Source: Trichocoleus sp.
Lineage (GTDB): Bacteria; Cyanobacteriota; Cyanobacteriia; Elainellales; Elainellaceae
Assembly: GCA_036702865.1 (NCBI GenBank)
Contig: DATNQD010000087.1
Span: 1 to 64,000, forward strand
Direction: 5' to 3'
DNA: 64,000 bases
A program made the position numbers and the translations under genes. The notes below the pieces were generated by a model. That model made no database searches. It was not told where the DNA came from and saw only the letters and a program-made list of their open reading frames with translations. Positions 1-8,322 of the stretch are shown here, one piece after another (position 1 is the stretch's first letter; every line of letters starts with the position of its first letter).

Positions 1-98
1 TGCCAGCGTCTCGACTCAACTGGGTCAGTACTACTTTGATAGCGAGTTTTCAGTTCTTCGTGACTGAGGTGATTTTTTAGCGTAATTGTGCGTCCCAT
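1..98 (-). mobile_element. IS630-family transposase, N-terminal part (runs off window)
   Basis: The minus strand starts an open frame with ATG at 98, four bases after a GGAGG ribosome binding site, and it stays open to the window edge. The first residues read MGRTITLKNHLSHEELKTRY and continue with a short segment containing DPVESRRW. This resembles the N-terminus of IS630-type transposases, just before their helix-turn-helix, where a conserved DP-E--+W stretch is usual. About 32 residues are visible, so intactness cannot be judged. The gene would move the element by DDE-type cut-and-paste, usually at TA targets. A TA-containing repeat (ctatag twice, around 108-126) lies upstream and could be near the element end, but no terminal inverted repeat can be proven without the other end. 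Confidence 0.6.
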
Positions 99-611
99 TC
101 CTCCATTCTATAGTGTTACTCTATAGTCGGATTTCGTATTAGTAGAACTATTAGTTTTCTGGGCTGCGTTTATCTGCCGCAGTGCATTTTGTTGACCAAC
201 GTTACTAGCTAACTATATGAGCTATCTATTCTCAATATTGCTCTAATATCATGTGCAATTGCATAACTGCAACTTAACGTTTTTTGGCAACAATACAGAT
301 CATGCCATTGATCATTTCATTCTGAATTACTTCCAAGTCTGATCTCTGTAGTGGTTCACGAATCCAATTTCTGTTAATCCGTAACCTGGGATCAGAACTG
401 GTGCTCAACATCCAGCGATCGGCTTAAGTTCATGCCCATCATTCCGGCTTCTTTTGCAACTGAGAAATACATGATGGTATTAATGCGCTAAACAAAACAA
501 CGATCGCTCGATAAATCTATTCCGATCTCATAGGGCGATCGAGCAAGCCTACCCCCCTACCCCTGCGATAAAATAAACCTATGCCGAACTCCTGAATAAG
601 GATATTTTGAA
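99..611. other. Intergenic region with repeat copy A and only weak small ORFs
   Basis: This 513-bp stretch separates the IS630-type transposase start from the DUF2288 gene. It contains copy A of the 76-bp dispersed repeat (416-491). On the minus strand there is a 26-codon frame inside the repeat (392-472) and an overlapping 45-codon frame (274-411). The latter has no recognisable ribosome binding site and matches no family I know. The sequence just before 612 has AAGGA at about 598-602, which serves the downstream gene. I see no tRNA or terminator here. Confidence 0.5.
416..491. repeat. 76-bp dispersed repeat, copy A
   Basis: This stretch aligns without gaps to 40790-40865, with 11 mismatches in 76 positions by my count (about 85% identity), nine of them transitions. 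Both copies begin at a CGATCG and end at GCGCTAA. The minus strand of each holds an ATG followed by a short open frame, and the plus strand of each also reads open to a shared TAA, so the sequence alone does not say which strand, if either, is expressed. The lack of indels suggests a constrained or recently spread unit. Confidence 0.75.
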
Positions 612-902
612 ATGCAAGACTTGAAAGCTGAACTCGCTGAAATGGTGGATGAGGCAGAATGGGAATGGTTGATTCCTCATGCAAAACGGGACGCACTGAT
701 TTTGGTCAGTCAAGCTCTGAGCTTAGTGGATGTTGGTGCAGCGATCGCCAATGATGATGTTTCCGCTGTGCAGCAATGGATCGGCACTCAACAAATTTAT
801 AAGCCTTCCCCAGAACAGCTTGCCACCTGGGGACAGGATCAGACGCACCGCTTCAATGCGCTGATTGTACAGCCTTATGTGCTGGTGCAGGATAGAGCCT
901 AG
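612..902 (+). CDS. DUF2288 family protein
   Basis: This 96-residue soluble protein resembles the DUF2288 family, small cyanobacterial and proteobacterial proteins of unknown function and about this length. The recognisable features are the acidic N-terminal helix, the central DALILVSQALSLVDVGAAIA segment and the QWIGTQQIYKPSPEQLATW stretch. No catalytic motif, signal peptide or membrane segment is visible. The ATG at 612 is preceded by AAGGA at 598-602 with good spacing, so the start is well supported. The next gene is convergent on the other strand, so this appears to be a monocistron. Nothing in the context suggests a role. Confidence 0.8.
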   Translation: MQDLKAELAEMVDEAEWEWLIPHAKRDALILVSQALSLVDVGAAIANDDVSAVQQWIGTQQIYKPSPEQLATWGQDQTHRFNALIVQPYVLVQDRA

Positions 903-974
903 AAGATTCGGTCATGGATCACGGAATGCCAACCCTTTAAAACGACTGTCTGAAACCTGCTGCCTGCCGCTTTT

Positions 975-1916
975 CTAATAAACCTGCGGCACAAAAAACT
1001 GTTCGTTCATGGGAGGGCGAATGTAGCCTTCAGAGGGTTTGCGGGCAGGGAGATCGAAGGCAGGTGGGGTGATGTCTTCGTAGGGGATTTTGCTCAAGAG
1101 ATGGCTAATGAGGTTGAGGCGCGATCGTTTTTTGCTGTCTGCTTCAACCGTAAACCAGGGAGCCTCCGGAATATTGGTACGGGCCAGCATCACATCTTTG
1201 GCTCTAGAATAGTCTTCCCATCGATCGCGTGCCTCTAAGTCCATTGGGCTGAGCTTCCAGCGTTTTGCCGGATCTTTAACTCTGGCTTGAAATCGACGTT
1301 CTTGCTCCTCATCACTGACCGAAAACCAGTATTTCAGCAGCACAATTCCCGATCGCACCAGCATTCGTTCAAATTCAGGGCAAGACTGCATAAACTCCTG
1401 ATATTCCTCTGCCGTACAGAAGCCCATCACCTGCTCAACGCCTGCCCGGTTATACCAACTGCGATCGAAGATAACAATCTCTCCGGCTGATGGCAGATGT
1501 GCTACATAGCGCTGAAAATACCACTGAGTTCGCTCCGTATCTGAAGGTTTGCCCAACGCCACAACGCGACAGCCTCGCGGGTTTAAGCATTCCACCATCC
1601 GTTTGATGGCGCTACCTTTCCCTGCAGCATCCCGTCCTTCAAACAAAATTACAATGCGTAAGCCTTGATGTTTGACCCAATACTGTAGCTTGACTAACTC
1701 TGTTTGCAGCCGCAGTAATTCTTGTTCATAAAACTCTGTTGGAATCTTCTTTTTGTTCGCTTTTTTATCCCCAATAAAATCCTCGGAGTCTTGTTCAGAA
1801 CTATTCGTGCTAGTTTGCTTGAGCGCCTTAACTTTTTTCTGCTTTTTTGCTTTTTTTGATGATTTGCCAGATTGTTCAGGAATGGGGCTAGCGCTATTAT
1901 CTGAAATTGGTTTCAT
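975..1916 (-). CDS. ppk2: Polyphosphate kinase 2 (PPK2) family protein
   Basis: PPK2 enzymes transfer phosphate between polyphosphate and nucleotides, most often making GTP or ATP from the diphosphate. The protein has a lysine-rich, probably disordered N-terminal tail (residues 1-60). The PPK2 core follows with Walker A GRDAAGKG at 94-101, then the NPRG and ALGKPSDTE stretch, and Walker B with lid motif DRSWYNRAGVE. These are the canonical PPK2 signatures, and the length of 313 residues is typical of single-domain PPK2. The frame opens upstream to 1994, but ATG at 1916 is preferred because GGAG lies about 8 bases before it and the extra residues do not look like PPK2. Substrate preference (ADP, GDP or AMP class) cannot be told by eye. 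Confidence 0.9.
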   Translation of the reverse strand: MKPISDNSASPIPEQSGKSSKKAKKQKKVKALKQTSTNSSEQDSEDFIGDKKANKKKIPTEFYEQELLRLQTELVKLQYWVKHQGLRIVILFEGRDAAGKGSAIKRMVECLNPRGCRVVALGKPSDTERTQWYFQRYVAHLPSAGEIVIFDRSWYNRAGVEQVMGFCTAEEYQEFMQSCPEFERMLVRSGIVLLKYWFSVSDEEQERRFQARVKDPAKRWKLSPMDLEARDRWEDYSRAKDVMLARTNIPEAPWFTVEADSKKRSRLNLISHLLSKIPYEDITPPAFDLPARKPSEGYIRPPMNEQFFVPQVY

Positions 1917-2134
1917 TGCTGCTGCTCCAAATTCAAATGAGTTGAGACTGAGTCTCCTCACAAAAAATTTTACCAATACACAAAAGACGCACATTTCAGT
2001 GCGCCCTAAGAGTTCATCGCTTTGATTTGTGGTGAGTTGTAATCAGGTGAAAGCGAATCAGGTTAACGTTGCTCTAGGATAAATCTAGCTTGAGGCAGCC
2101 CAGGTATTTCTAGGGAAAGAGTTAAGATTTGCTC

Positions 2135-4102
2135 CTAATTCCAGCCCTGCAACTGGAACCAGCCTGCCCGATCGAGGACATCGCGCCCATAGTCTTTACC
2201 CGTGGTGTAGTAGTCTACATCAAGCCCCGCCTCATAGGCATCCATGACGTTACCCAACCCAGCATTATAGGAAGCGAGCGCAGCGCGCAGGAGTTCTTTC
2301 CCCTGGAGGTTGGTGTTGCGATCGAGGTAGTTGTAGTTTGGCTTTAGGACGCTCTCAATACCATAGTTGAGGTTTTCCTTCGGATCTCTCCATTTACCAG
2401 AGCTGATGAAGGTCTGATGGAAGCGATCGTCAATTTGCATTAAGCCGCGTCCATGACCTCCATCTCCTGTACCACCGGGTCCCTTTGGTGCCAGCAGCAG
2501 ACCCCAGGCAGATTCTCGTGAACCGATCGCCGCAATCACTGAAGGCTGGAGCCAGTCATACCGAGCCGCCACTTCCTCGATCATGGGTTTGTAGCTGCTG
2601 GAGTAATAGTAGGGGCTACTGATCTCAGCCAAATCCTGCTTAAAGTAGGTATTGTCTCTGGCATAGCTTGTAGAGAAGGTGAAGCCTTTTGTCCCTCCAG
2701 AACTAGTACCGCCGCCAGGAAGAGGCGGTGTGACTGTGCCGGAACCGGGTACATCAACAGGGGTTGAAGGAGTGGGAGTGGGTTTTTGGCTGCCGCCAAT
2801 GGTTGCTGCATTGGGGTCTTCTGCTAACTGCACCAAACGGCTATCAGCTGCTACAAAGCCCTGTCTGCCATCACTAGTGGCAATTTGATACCAGTCTGGA
2901 TAAGCGGCATCATTGGCAGAACGCACTTTTTTAAGGACGGTGAAGGTGTCACCTGGATTCAGGCTGCCCGTTGGATTGTTGCCCACAGTTGAAGCCTGCC
3001 CACGCAGGTTGATAGCAGAAGTTGAAACCACACGGCTAGTCGGCTGTACTTCTTCCAGTTGGACATTAATGGTGGAATTACCTGTCTTTTCGTAATACTG
3101 CACATAAAAGTCATAGGCTCCGCCCTGCCCACTCACAACCATCTGCGACCAAGGACCTTGCTTTGTGGTGCGGTTGCGCCAATCGCCGCCGATTTCAGTG
3201 ACGGTTTGATTCGTTCCCGGCTGCTTGAACAGAAAACGTGTGCCATCATCTGATTGGCTGGTGATGCGGTAAAACTTGCCGTCTTCTAGCTGTACTCTTG
3301 TCCATGCCTGCATGGCAAAATAGCGAGTCTTAATGCTGCGATTGGGGCTGCCTTCGCCGTAGTCCTGCTTGAGCCGAGCAATAATGGTACCGCTTTTGCC
3401 CTGTGTGCCCAAGTCTAACGAAGCATCAGGGTTATTAAAGTTGTAGCCGCGATAGTTGGCATAGTTACGAGAATTGCGGTTAATGAAACTCGCATTCCAG
3501 CGATCGACTGCTCCAGAAGCTTTTGCTTTTTGGAACGTAGTTTTCCGCTCCGATCGATTCAAACTGCGCTGCTGAATGGAAGAAGGCTGCTGTCGGATGT
3601 AGAACTGCCCTGATTCACCACGCTGTAGCTGATAGCCCGATCGCCTTTGCTCACCTGTAACCTTGCGATTCTGCGTCGCTGACCAGCTATTAAAGCGGTT
3701 CGTTCCGGTGGCTAAGCTGCTCTGCCCTTGAGGGGTAGCAGACAAAACAAGCTGATAACTTCTCGCATTGGCATTCGGTGTGACGCGAATAAAGTATGTC
3801 CCCTGCTTTAGACTATTAATCTTCATTGCGTCCGAAGGGTTGCCGGATCGCTTCGACTTTGCCATCAATTCACCGCGATCGATCTGCCCATTGTTGTTGC
3901 GATCTTGCAATAAATCAACTGTAGCGTTAGCGTTCGATCCCTTGAGCTTAAGATTAAAACTGCTTCGTTGGTTTAAGCGAAACTGGTAAAGGTTATCAGA
4001 TATCAACTCACCTGTTTCACTGAAATTTGTAGCAATTCGTTTTTGAGCATCAACAGCGATTGTCCTAGCTTGCTTCAGGTCCATTCCAGCGTTTATTGAC
4101 AT
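2135..4102 (-). CDS. Secreted multidomain protein with PPC, SH3 and lytic transglycosylase-like domains
   Basis: The likely role is cleavage of peptidoglycan glycan strands at the cell surface. From the chosen start the protein has 655 residues. The first third resembles a pre-peptidase C-terminal (PPC) domain (roughly 37-125, with a calcium-like DRNNNGQID stretch). A basic linker and a PA14-like beta region follow, then a bacterial SH3 domain (about 370-430), a Pro/Thr/Gly-rich linker and a C-terminal goose-lysozyme or SLT-like domain. The latter has a candidate catalytic Glu near 530 in GSRESAWG, GLMQIDDRFH and ASYNAG. No classical signal peptide is seen, which is common for cyanobacterial PPC/RTX-type exported proteins. 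The frame opens to 4276, but that extension contains a MITE-like inverted repeat and no domain, so ATG 4102 is preferred. Confidence 0.75.
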   Translation of the reverse strand: MSINAGMDLKQARTIAVDAQKRIATNFSETGELISDNLYQFRLNQRSSFNLKLKGSNANATVDLLQDRNNNGQIDRGELMAKSKRSGNPSDAMKINSLKQGTYFIRVTPNANARSYQLVLSATPQGQSSLATGTNRFNSWSATQNRKVTGEQRRSGYQLQRGESGQFYIRQQPSSIQQRSLNRSERKTTFQKAKASGAVDRWNASFINRNSRNYANYRGYNFNNPDASLDLGTQGKSGTIIARLKQDYGEGSPNRSIKTRYFAMQAWTRVQLEDGKFYRITSQSDDGTRFLFKQPGTNQTVTEIGGDWRNRTTKQGPWSQMVVSGQGGAYDFYVQYYEKTGNSTINVQLEEVQPTSRVVSTSAINLRGQASTVGNNPTGSLNPGDTFTVLKKVRSANDAAYPDWYQIATSDGRQGFVAADSRLVQLAEDPNAATIGGSQKPTPTPSTPVDVPGSGTVTPPLPGGGTSSGGTKGFTFSTSYARDNTYFKQDLAEISSPYYYSSSYKPMIEEVAARYDWLQPSVIAAIGSRESAWGLLLAPKGPGGTGDGGHGRGLMQIDDRFHQTFISSGKWRDPKENLNYGIESVLKPNYNYLDRNTNLQGKELLRAALASYNAGLGNVMDAYEAGLDVDYYTTGKDYGRDVLDRAGWFQLQGWN

Positions 4103-4174
4103 ACCTAGTTTCCCGTCTTCTGATATACCATGAGCGATCACGCAGTTTGCCGCGTGGAACCAGTCAAAATTTGA

Positions 4175-4252
4175 GGACTTACGCAGTTGATCTCGCACCC
4201 TGTAAGACCCAATTGGCAAAGCTGCCAGCCCTGTAACGTGGTGCGTAAGTTC
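4175..4252. repeat. MITE-like remnant with 11-bp inverted ends
   Basis: GGACTTACGCA at 4175-4185 and TGCGTAAGTTC at 4242-4252 are inverted copies with one mismatch, enclosing 78 bp. GGACTTACGCA-type ends are, from memory, common on small transposable elements in cyanobacteria. The interior is open on the minus strand and artificially extends the upstream end of the neighbouring reading frame. No transposase is present, and a target duplication is not obvious. Confidence 0.45.
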
Positions 4253-4520
4253 TGTGCTATGCCTGCCTTGACGCAACCATACCCAGTTATGTGCCCACTC
4301 GTCCGACTTTTCCTTTACAGCGCTTAAAGTGGCACAATCCTCCTCAGGTGGGATAGGCGAACAGGCGATAACTTCGTTGTAAGCAATGTGCCAGTTGAGA
4401 AATTGACAAGATAAAAATGGGGAATAGAGATCAATTTTTGTAACCTCGATCGCGGATTGAGGGAACCAGGATTAACTTGGCAATGGTCACATGAGTTACG
4501 AGATTAAGGACATTTCACCA

Positions 4521-5606
4521 ATGCAATTTCGTTCATCTGCTGCAATTTCATCAACGCTGCTCATCACGAATTGTCTGCTGCTAGGCGCAAATCTTGCTGC
4601 TCCAGCCCAGGCTTTTCCGCTCTCCTTTGAGCAGGGCAGAATTCAGATCAAGCAGCAGCCATCCCCGTCTTTGGGGTTACCAACTTCGATCGCCAATCGG
4701 ATTCGGCGCACAGTTGCCCGTCAGATGCAGGTTCCGGTGCGTGATCTGAGAATTGTGCAGGCAAATCAGCAAACCTGGACAGATGGCTGCTTGGGATTGG
4801 GCAGACCAGAGGAACTTTGTATGGCATCTATGGTCAGAGGCTGGCGGGTGAGTCTCACCAATGGACAGCAAACCTGGATCTATCGCACGGATGCCACAGG
4901 TCGATCGCTGCGGTCAGAATCTCAAACTGATTTAACAGAGCTGTCGCAAAGTGTGAGCGATCGGGTGCTGCAAACTGCCTCTACCCAAACCAAAATTCCA
5001 GTCAGCAACCTCAAAATTACAGAAGCAGAACGGCGCACCTGGGACGGGTGTTTAGGAATTCAAGTCAATCAAGCTGCTTGTACCCAAATTGCGATTTTGG
5101 GCTGGCGGGTCATTATCTCAGGCGAGGGGCAAAGTTGGGTTTATCACACCAATGGGGACGGGTCTGACGTTCGGCTAAATGAAGCAGTCAGTGGCGCAGC
5201 CAATATTCGCCTTATGACCCAGGCAGAGCAGCCCCCAGCCTTACCCCAGCAAGTGGTATTTCGCTCGATCGCCAGTGGCGGCATTACTGGATCAACCTAC
5301 GAAACCTTGTTGTATGCAGATGGGCGAGTCGCTCGATCGCTGCTCAATGGTCGCACTTCTTTTCCACCTCAAACCCACCGCATTTCACTGCAACAAGTCC
5401 AGCAATTTCAACAACTCCTGCAACAGCAGACCTTCGGCAACTTCAACGGGCTGAGCTATCCTGTGCAAAATGCCGCTGACTTCATTACCATCACCCTCAG
5501 CAACAACAGCGGCAGCACCCAATATGTTGATTTGATCAAAGATCAGCTGCCTGCCCAGCTTCAGCAAATCGTTCAAGCCTGGGATACGATCGCCCAATCC
5601 CGCTAA
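4521..5606 (+). CDS. Secreted hypothetical protein with two Cys-pair repeats
   Basis: I do not recognise a named family. From ATG 4521 (AAGGA 11 bases upstream) the protein has 361 residues with a signal peptide ending near NLAAPAQA. Two related repeats of about 75 residues follow. Each begins with an RQMQVP or STQTKIP-like helix, then a V+-L+I segment, a TW-DGCLG motif, a second cysteine, GWRV and a W-Y-T motif. The paired cysteines suggest one disulfide per repeat in an extracytoplasmic protein. The last 130 residues form a separate domain starting FRSIASGGITGSTY with a Gln-rich stretch. A frame open from 4491 would add ten residues without a ribosome binding site. Function is unknown; a periplasmic or surface location is inferred from the signal. 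Confidence 0.75.
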   Translation: MQFRSSAAISSTLLITNCLLLGANLAAPAQAFPLSFEQGRIQIKQQPSPSLGLPTSIANRIRRTVARQMQVPVRDLRIVQANQQTWTDGCLGLGRPEELCMASMVRGWRVSLTNGQQTWIYRTDATGRSLRSESQTDLTELSQSVSDRVLQTASTQTKIPVSNLKITEAERRTWDGCLGIQVNQAACTQIAILGWRVIISGEGQSWVYHTNGDGSDVRLNEAVSGAANIRLMTQAEQPPALPQQVVFRSIASGGITGSTYETLLYADGRVARSLLNGRTSFPPQTHRISLQQVQQFQQLLQQQTFGNFNGLSYPVQNAADFITITLSNNSGSTQYVDLIKDQLPAQLQQIVQAWDTIAQSR

Positions 5607-5682
5607 ACGAGGGAAAGGGAAGAGGGATAAACTCTTTTGCCCTCCGTACCCACCCCGCAATCCATGCTTAAATGCAAACTTC

Positions 5683-6777
5683 TTAGATGCGAATCAAATC
5701 TGGATAAGCTTCTATCAGTTCGTCTTGGGTGAGGCTGTCTGATTCTTCCTGAGGCGACCAGAGCAACTCATAAATCATCAAATATTCAGGGCTGATGCTA
5801 CCAATTTGCTTCAGTGTGGTTTTGAGTTCCTCAGCAGAATGAATTGTTTCAAACAGCGGGCGATCGTCTGCCGTTCCGATCAGCAGCGTTACCACAATAT
5901 AGGAAGCAGGATCATTGTTGTCGCTCGTTGGAGCCGCCTGCCGCCGCACTTTGCCACCAATGTTGACCAGGGTTTCAGCACTAAACTTGCTGCGCTCCTC
6001 CAGTGAAAGCTGTTCAAACAGGCGAGATGCTGCCTCTCGGCTGCGGGCTGTCTGCGATGTGGCGCGAACATGAGTCCAGTTTTCGGGCGATCGAAGTAGC
6101 CCTAATACGCTTTCTCGCAGCATTTCTGCTAACCCTGCTGAGGTGCTGAGATCGGCTTGAGCAGTCAGTTCAGTGAGGTGGTGCTGTAAGTCTCGCGCCT
6201 GTGCCAGCAAAGCGACCTGTAGTGTTGAAACCGTGACAACATCATTCTCGAGTTCGCTGCTTGAACCCAAACCTGAACCCAAACCTGAACCCGAACCTGC
6301 CGATCGCTGCAAGCCACCTGCACCTAGCCGCATCAGGTTCATAATGATGGGCAACCCAATTCCTCCTAACACCAGCAGCACAAAAAAGAAGCCGATGCCA
6401 CCCCCACCCCCACCGTAATAGCCTGGAGTTGGGATAAAAACAGGACCAGGAGCCGGATAAGAGCGAGGATAGGACTGACGTGGGTAAGGATCGTAAATGT
6501 CTCTGGGGGCGGAACGGCTGGGAGCCGATGGCTGCGAAGGAGAAGAGGGACGACTAAATGAACCGCCGCGCGATCGTCCTCCGGTTGCGGTTGCCTGGGC
6601 AGTATTTTCAGACAAGAAGAATCCGCGTTGAGGCATTTCTGCTGTTACCGCACTGTCCGAATTGGGGTTCTGTCCGACCGAGTTCGGCAGCTTTCCTTCT
6701 AGCGAGATGCCACCAAGCACCATTGCCAAAAGTGTGGTCAGCCCTAAAAGGCTTAAGTAGCGGTTGTTTTGCATCAA
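5683..6777 (-). CDS. DUF1517 family membrane protein
   Basis: This 364-residue protein fits the DUF1517 family of cyanobacteria and plastids, whose function is not established. It has an N-terminal hydrophobic segment (about 7-24, signal anchor or signal peptide), a Ser/Pro/Arg-rich low-complexity region and a glycine-run-flanked transmembrane helix (GIGFFFVLLVLGGIGLPII, about 125-145). A cytosolic domain follows with VSTLQVALLAQARDLQ and the SREAASRLFEQLSLEERSK stretch typical of the family. The linker after the helix encodes a GSGLGSGLGS repeat from a 12-bp unit repeated three times at 6262-6297. It sits alone between convergent and same-strand neighbours. The family call is fairly secure; a role in thylakoid or envelope processes would be a guess. 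Confidence 0.8.
   Translation of the reverse strand: MMQNNRYLSLLGLTTLLAMVLGGISLEGKLPNSVGQNPNSDSAVTAEMPQRGFFLSENTAQATATGGRSRGGSFSRPSSPSQPSAPSRSAPRDIYDPYPRQSYPRSYPAPGPVFIPTPGYYGGGGGGIGFFFVLLVLGGIGLPIIMNLMRLGAGGLQRSAGSGSGLGSGLGSSSELENDVVTVSTLQVALLAQARDLQHHLTELTAQADLSTSAGLAEMLRESVLGLLRSPENWTHVRATSQTARSREAASRLFEQLSLEERSKFSAETLVNIGGKVRRQAAPTSDNNDPASYIVVTLLIGTADDRPLFETIHSAEELKTTLKQIGSISPEYLMIYELLWSPQEESDSLTQDELIEAYPDLIRI
6262..6297. repeat. 12-bp tandem repeat, three copies, inside DUF1517 gene
   Basis: TGAACCCAAACC occurs at 6262-6273 and 6274-6285, followed by TGAACCCGAACC at 6286-6297. It encodes the Gly/Ser/Leu linker of the DUF1517 protein and keeps the frame. Confidence 0.9.
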
Positions 6778-7182
6778 GTTGCCCTCTTGCTGAATTGATC
6801 CCTTCGCCTATCAAGACTTAAATTTCTTGCAAGCAGCGATCGACTCTTTAAGTCTGTTGTGCAAAGCACCCATTCGTTCTACAGAATTTTTGAGAGAAGA
6901 TCATTATCTGCCTTATCTCAAACGCTAATTGGCGAACTCAAAAGATGAATCTATCTAGCGTCTGATCGCGCTTCTGGATTGTTCCAGCTTTAGGATTACT
7001 CAATATAAAGCTAAATAAAGCTAAAGGAATTGCGGTAAAAAACGGCTTTAGTAGGGGCGTAAAGAGAGCCATCATTCATATCCTTCGCCCCTTTGCATTA
7101 TGACGAACACTTAGACGAACACTTAATGGAACTCAACTCAAAATATTCAACAGGAAACCACGATCGCCAGACTCAAATCAAA
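6778..7182. other. Intergenic region with two short tandem duplications
   Basis: About 400 bp lie between two minus-strand genes. The region contains ATAAAGCTAA twice (7004-7023) and GACGAACACTTA twice (7102-7125). The plus-strand frame that overlaps the right side is antisense to the SH3 gene and looks non-coding. No terminator with a clear T-run is visible. The upstream promoter of the DUF1517 gene should lie in the 6778-7000 part, but I cannot place -35 and -10 boxes convincingly. Confidence 0.5.
7102..7125. repeat. 12-bp tandem duplication, intergenic
   Basis: GACGAACACTTA is present twice without mismatch. It is one of several period-12 duplications in the window. Confidence 0.9.
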
Positions 7183-8175
7183 TTAGGGAAGAGGCTGAAG
7201 ATTAAGCCCAACCCCATTTGGACCTGTTTCAGCAACCCAACCTTCTCGCGCACTACCGCTGAGACTGGTATAACGGACTCTCCGCCAAGAGCGAGTATTG
7301 TAAGTCTGTTGTTGGGCAGGCGTCAGATCAGAAACAGTCGATCTGCCCGCAGGACCATCAGTCTGTCCCTGATAAACTTGCACTGCTCCACCAGGCGCGT
7401 TGTAAGCAGCTAATCCGGTGGAAGGTACAACTCGGTAGGAGCGGGCTGGATTTGGGTTTGGATTTGGATTTGGGTTTGGATTTGGAGAACCTGCATCACA
7501 GTTCGTGAGCAACGTTCCAGTCGGTACATAACCAACTTGGGGCTGACGAATCTGAACATACTGCACGCCGCCCGTGTTGTTGTAGGCGATAACGCCTGTG
7601 AGTGTAATCCGGGTGTAGGGCGGAATGGTGGCTAAAAAGCGATTGCGAGTCACATCACTGGATAAAGTAATGGGCTGTGCGCCGCTCGATCGACAGCTAT
7701 CAATAAAGGCAGCACGCTCAGCAAGAACGGGTTCACCAGTTGCCCGTGGGTTGAAGGTTCCAGTTGCCGGAGCGGGAGTTGGAGCAGGAGTTGTGAGATT
7801 CGGAGCAGGAGTCGGAGTCGTTGGTCTGGGAGCCGGAGCAGGAGCAGGAGTTGTTCTGGGAGTTGGAGCGGGAGTTGTTCCGGGAGTCGGAGCAGGAGTT
7901 GTGAGATTCGGAGCAGGAGTCGGAGTCGTTGGTCTGGGAGCCGGAGCAGGAGTTGTTCTGGGAGTTGGGGTGGGGGTTGGAGTTGTTCTGGGAGTTGGAG
8001 TTGGGGTTGTGGGAGTCGGGGCAGGGGTTTCAGTTTGAGCAACGGTAGCTTCTACAGGTGTAGCCGATCGACCAAGTTCCACAGAGCTTGCTTGCGCTGG
8101 GACAATTGATCCGCCTGCAACAGTGGCAAGGGAGAGGACAAAACCTGCCCCTGTTAAACCTTTTTTCAAGTTCAT
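7183..8175 (-). CDS. Exported Pro/Thr-repeat protein with SH3-like domains
   Basis: From ATG 8175 (GAGGAG 11 bases upstream) the protein has 330 residues with a clear signal peptide ending IVPAQA. A long Pro/Thr/Ala repeat region follows (roughly residues 45-135). A Cys-containing beta domain ([13 protein letters not shown] to LLTNCDAG) has the pattern of a bacterial SH3 domain with a probable disulfide. After a (Pro-Asn)n linker comes a second SH3-like segment ([18 protein letters not shown] to GWVAETG). Such proteins are common in cyanobacteria and are thought to bind cell wall or matrix; the exact role is unknown. The Pro/Thr region is encoded by long direct repeats. A frame open to 8232 adds 19 residues ahead of the signal and is rejected. 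Confidence 0.75.
   Translation of the reverse strand: MNLKKGLTGAGFVLSLATVAGGSIVPAQASSVELGRSATPVEATVAQTETPAPTPTTPTPTPRTTPTPTPTPRTTPAPAPRPTTPTPAPNLTTPAPTPGTTPAPTPRTTPAPAPAPRPTTPTPAPNLTTPAPTPAPATGTFNPRATGEPVLAERAAFIDSCRSSGAQPITLSSDVTRNRFLATIPPYTRITLTGVIAYNNTGGVQYVQIRQPQVGYVPTGTLLTNCDAGSPNPNPNPNPNPNPARSYRVVPSTGLAAYNAPGGAVQVYQGQTDGPAGRSTVSDLTPAQQQTYNTRSWRRVRYTSLSGSAREGWVAETGPNGVGLNLQPLP
7781..7952. repeat. Two identical 64-bp direct repeats, period 108 bp, in the Pro/Thr region
   Basis: The 64 bases at 7781-7844 recur unchanged at 7889-7952. Between and around them are shorter variants of the same GGAGCAGGAGTT unit. They encode the alternating Pro-Thr-Ala tract of the SH3 protein. Identity at silent positions suggests recent duplication or gene conversion. 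Confidence 0.9.
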
Positions 8176-8322
8176 TCGATATACACTCCTCAGGAGCCAA
8201 GATATTTCTGCTGAGAGTCTACCATGCGGCAATAAAAGTGGGATTTGCGATTCGTTTAGTATTTCTTAGAGCAGTTGAGAAGCATAAAATTTGACCTGAA
8301 GCTGAATCTTGATAGAGCCACG

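Noticed and set aside
274-411. 45-codon minus-strand frame near the left edge
   Set aside because: No ribosome binding site and no family match; kept only as a note in the intergenic entry.
1917-1994. Extra 26 residues at the PPK2 N-terminus
   Set aside because: Good ribosome binding site before ATG 1916 and no PPK2 similarity in the extension.
7781-7952. Possible CRISPR array
   Set aside because: The repeats are unequal, lack unique spacers and encode a Pro/Thr linker in frame with the SH3 protein.
7625-8038. 137-codon plus-strand Gly/Val frame
   Set aside because: It is the complement of the Pro/Thr repeat tract, and the simple repeat keeps several frames open.
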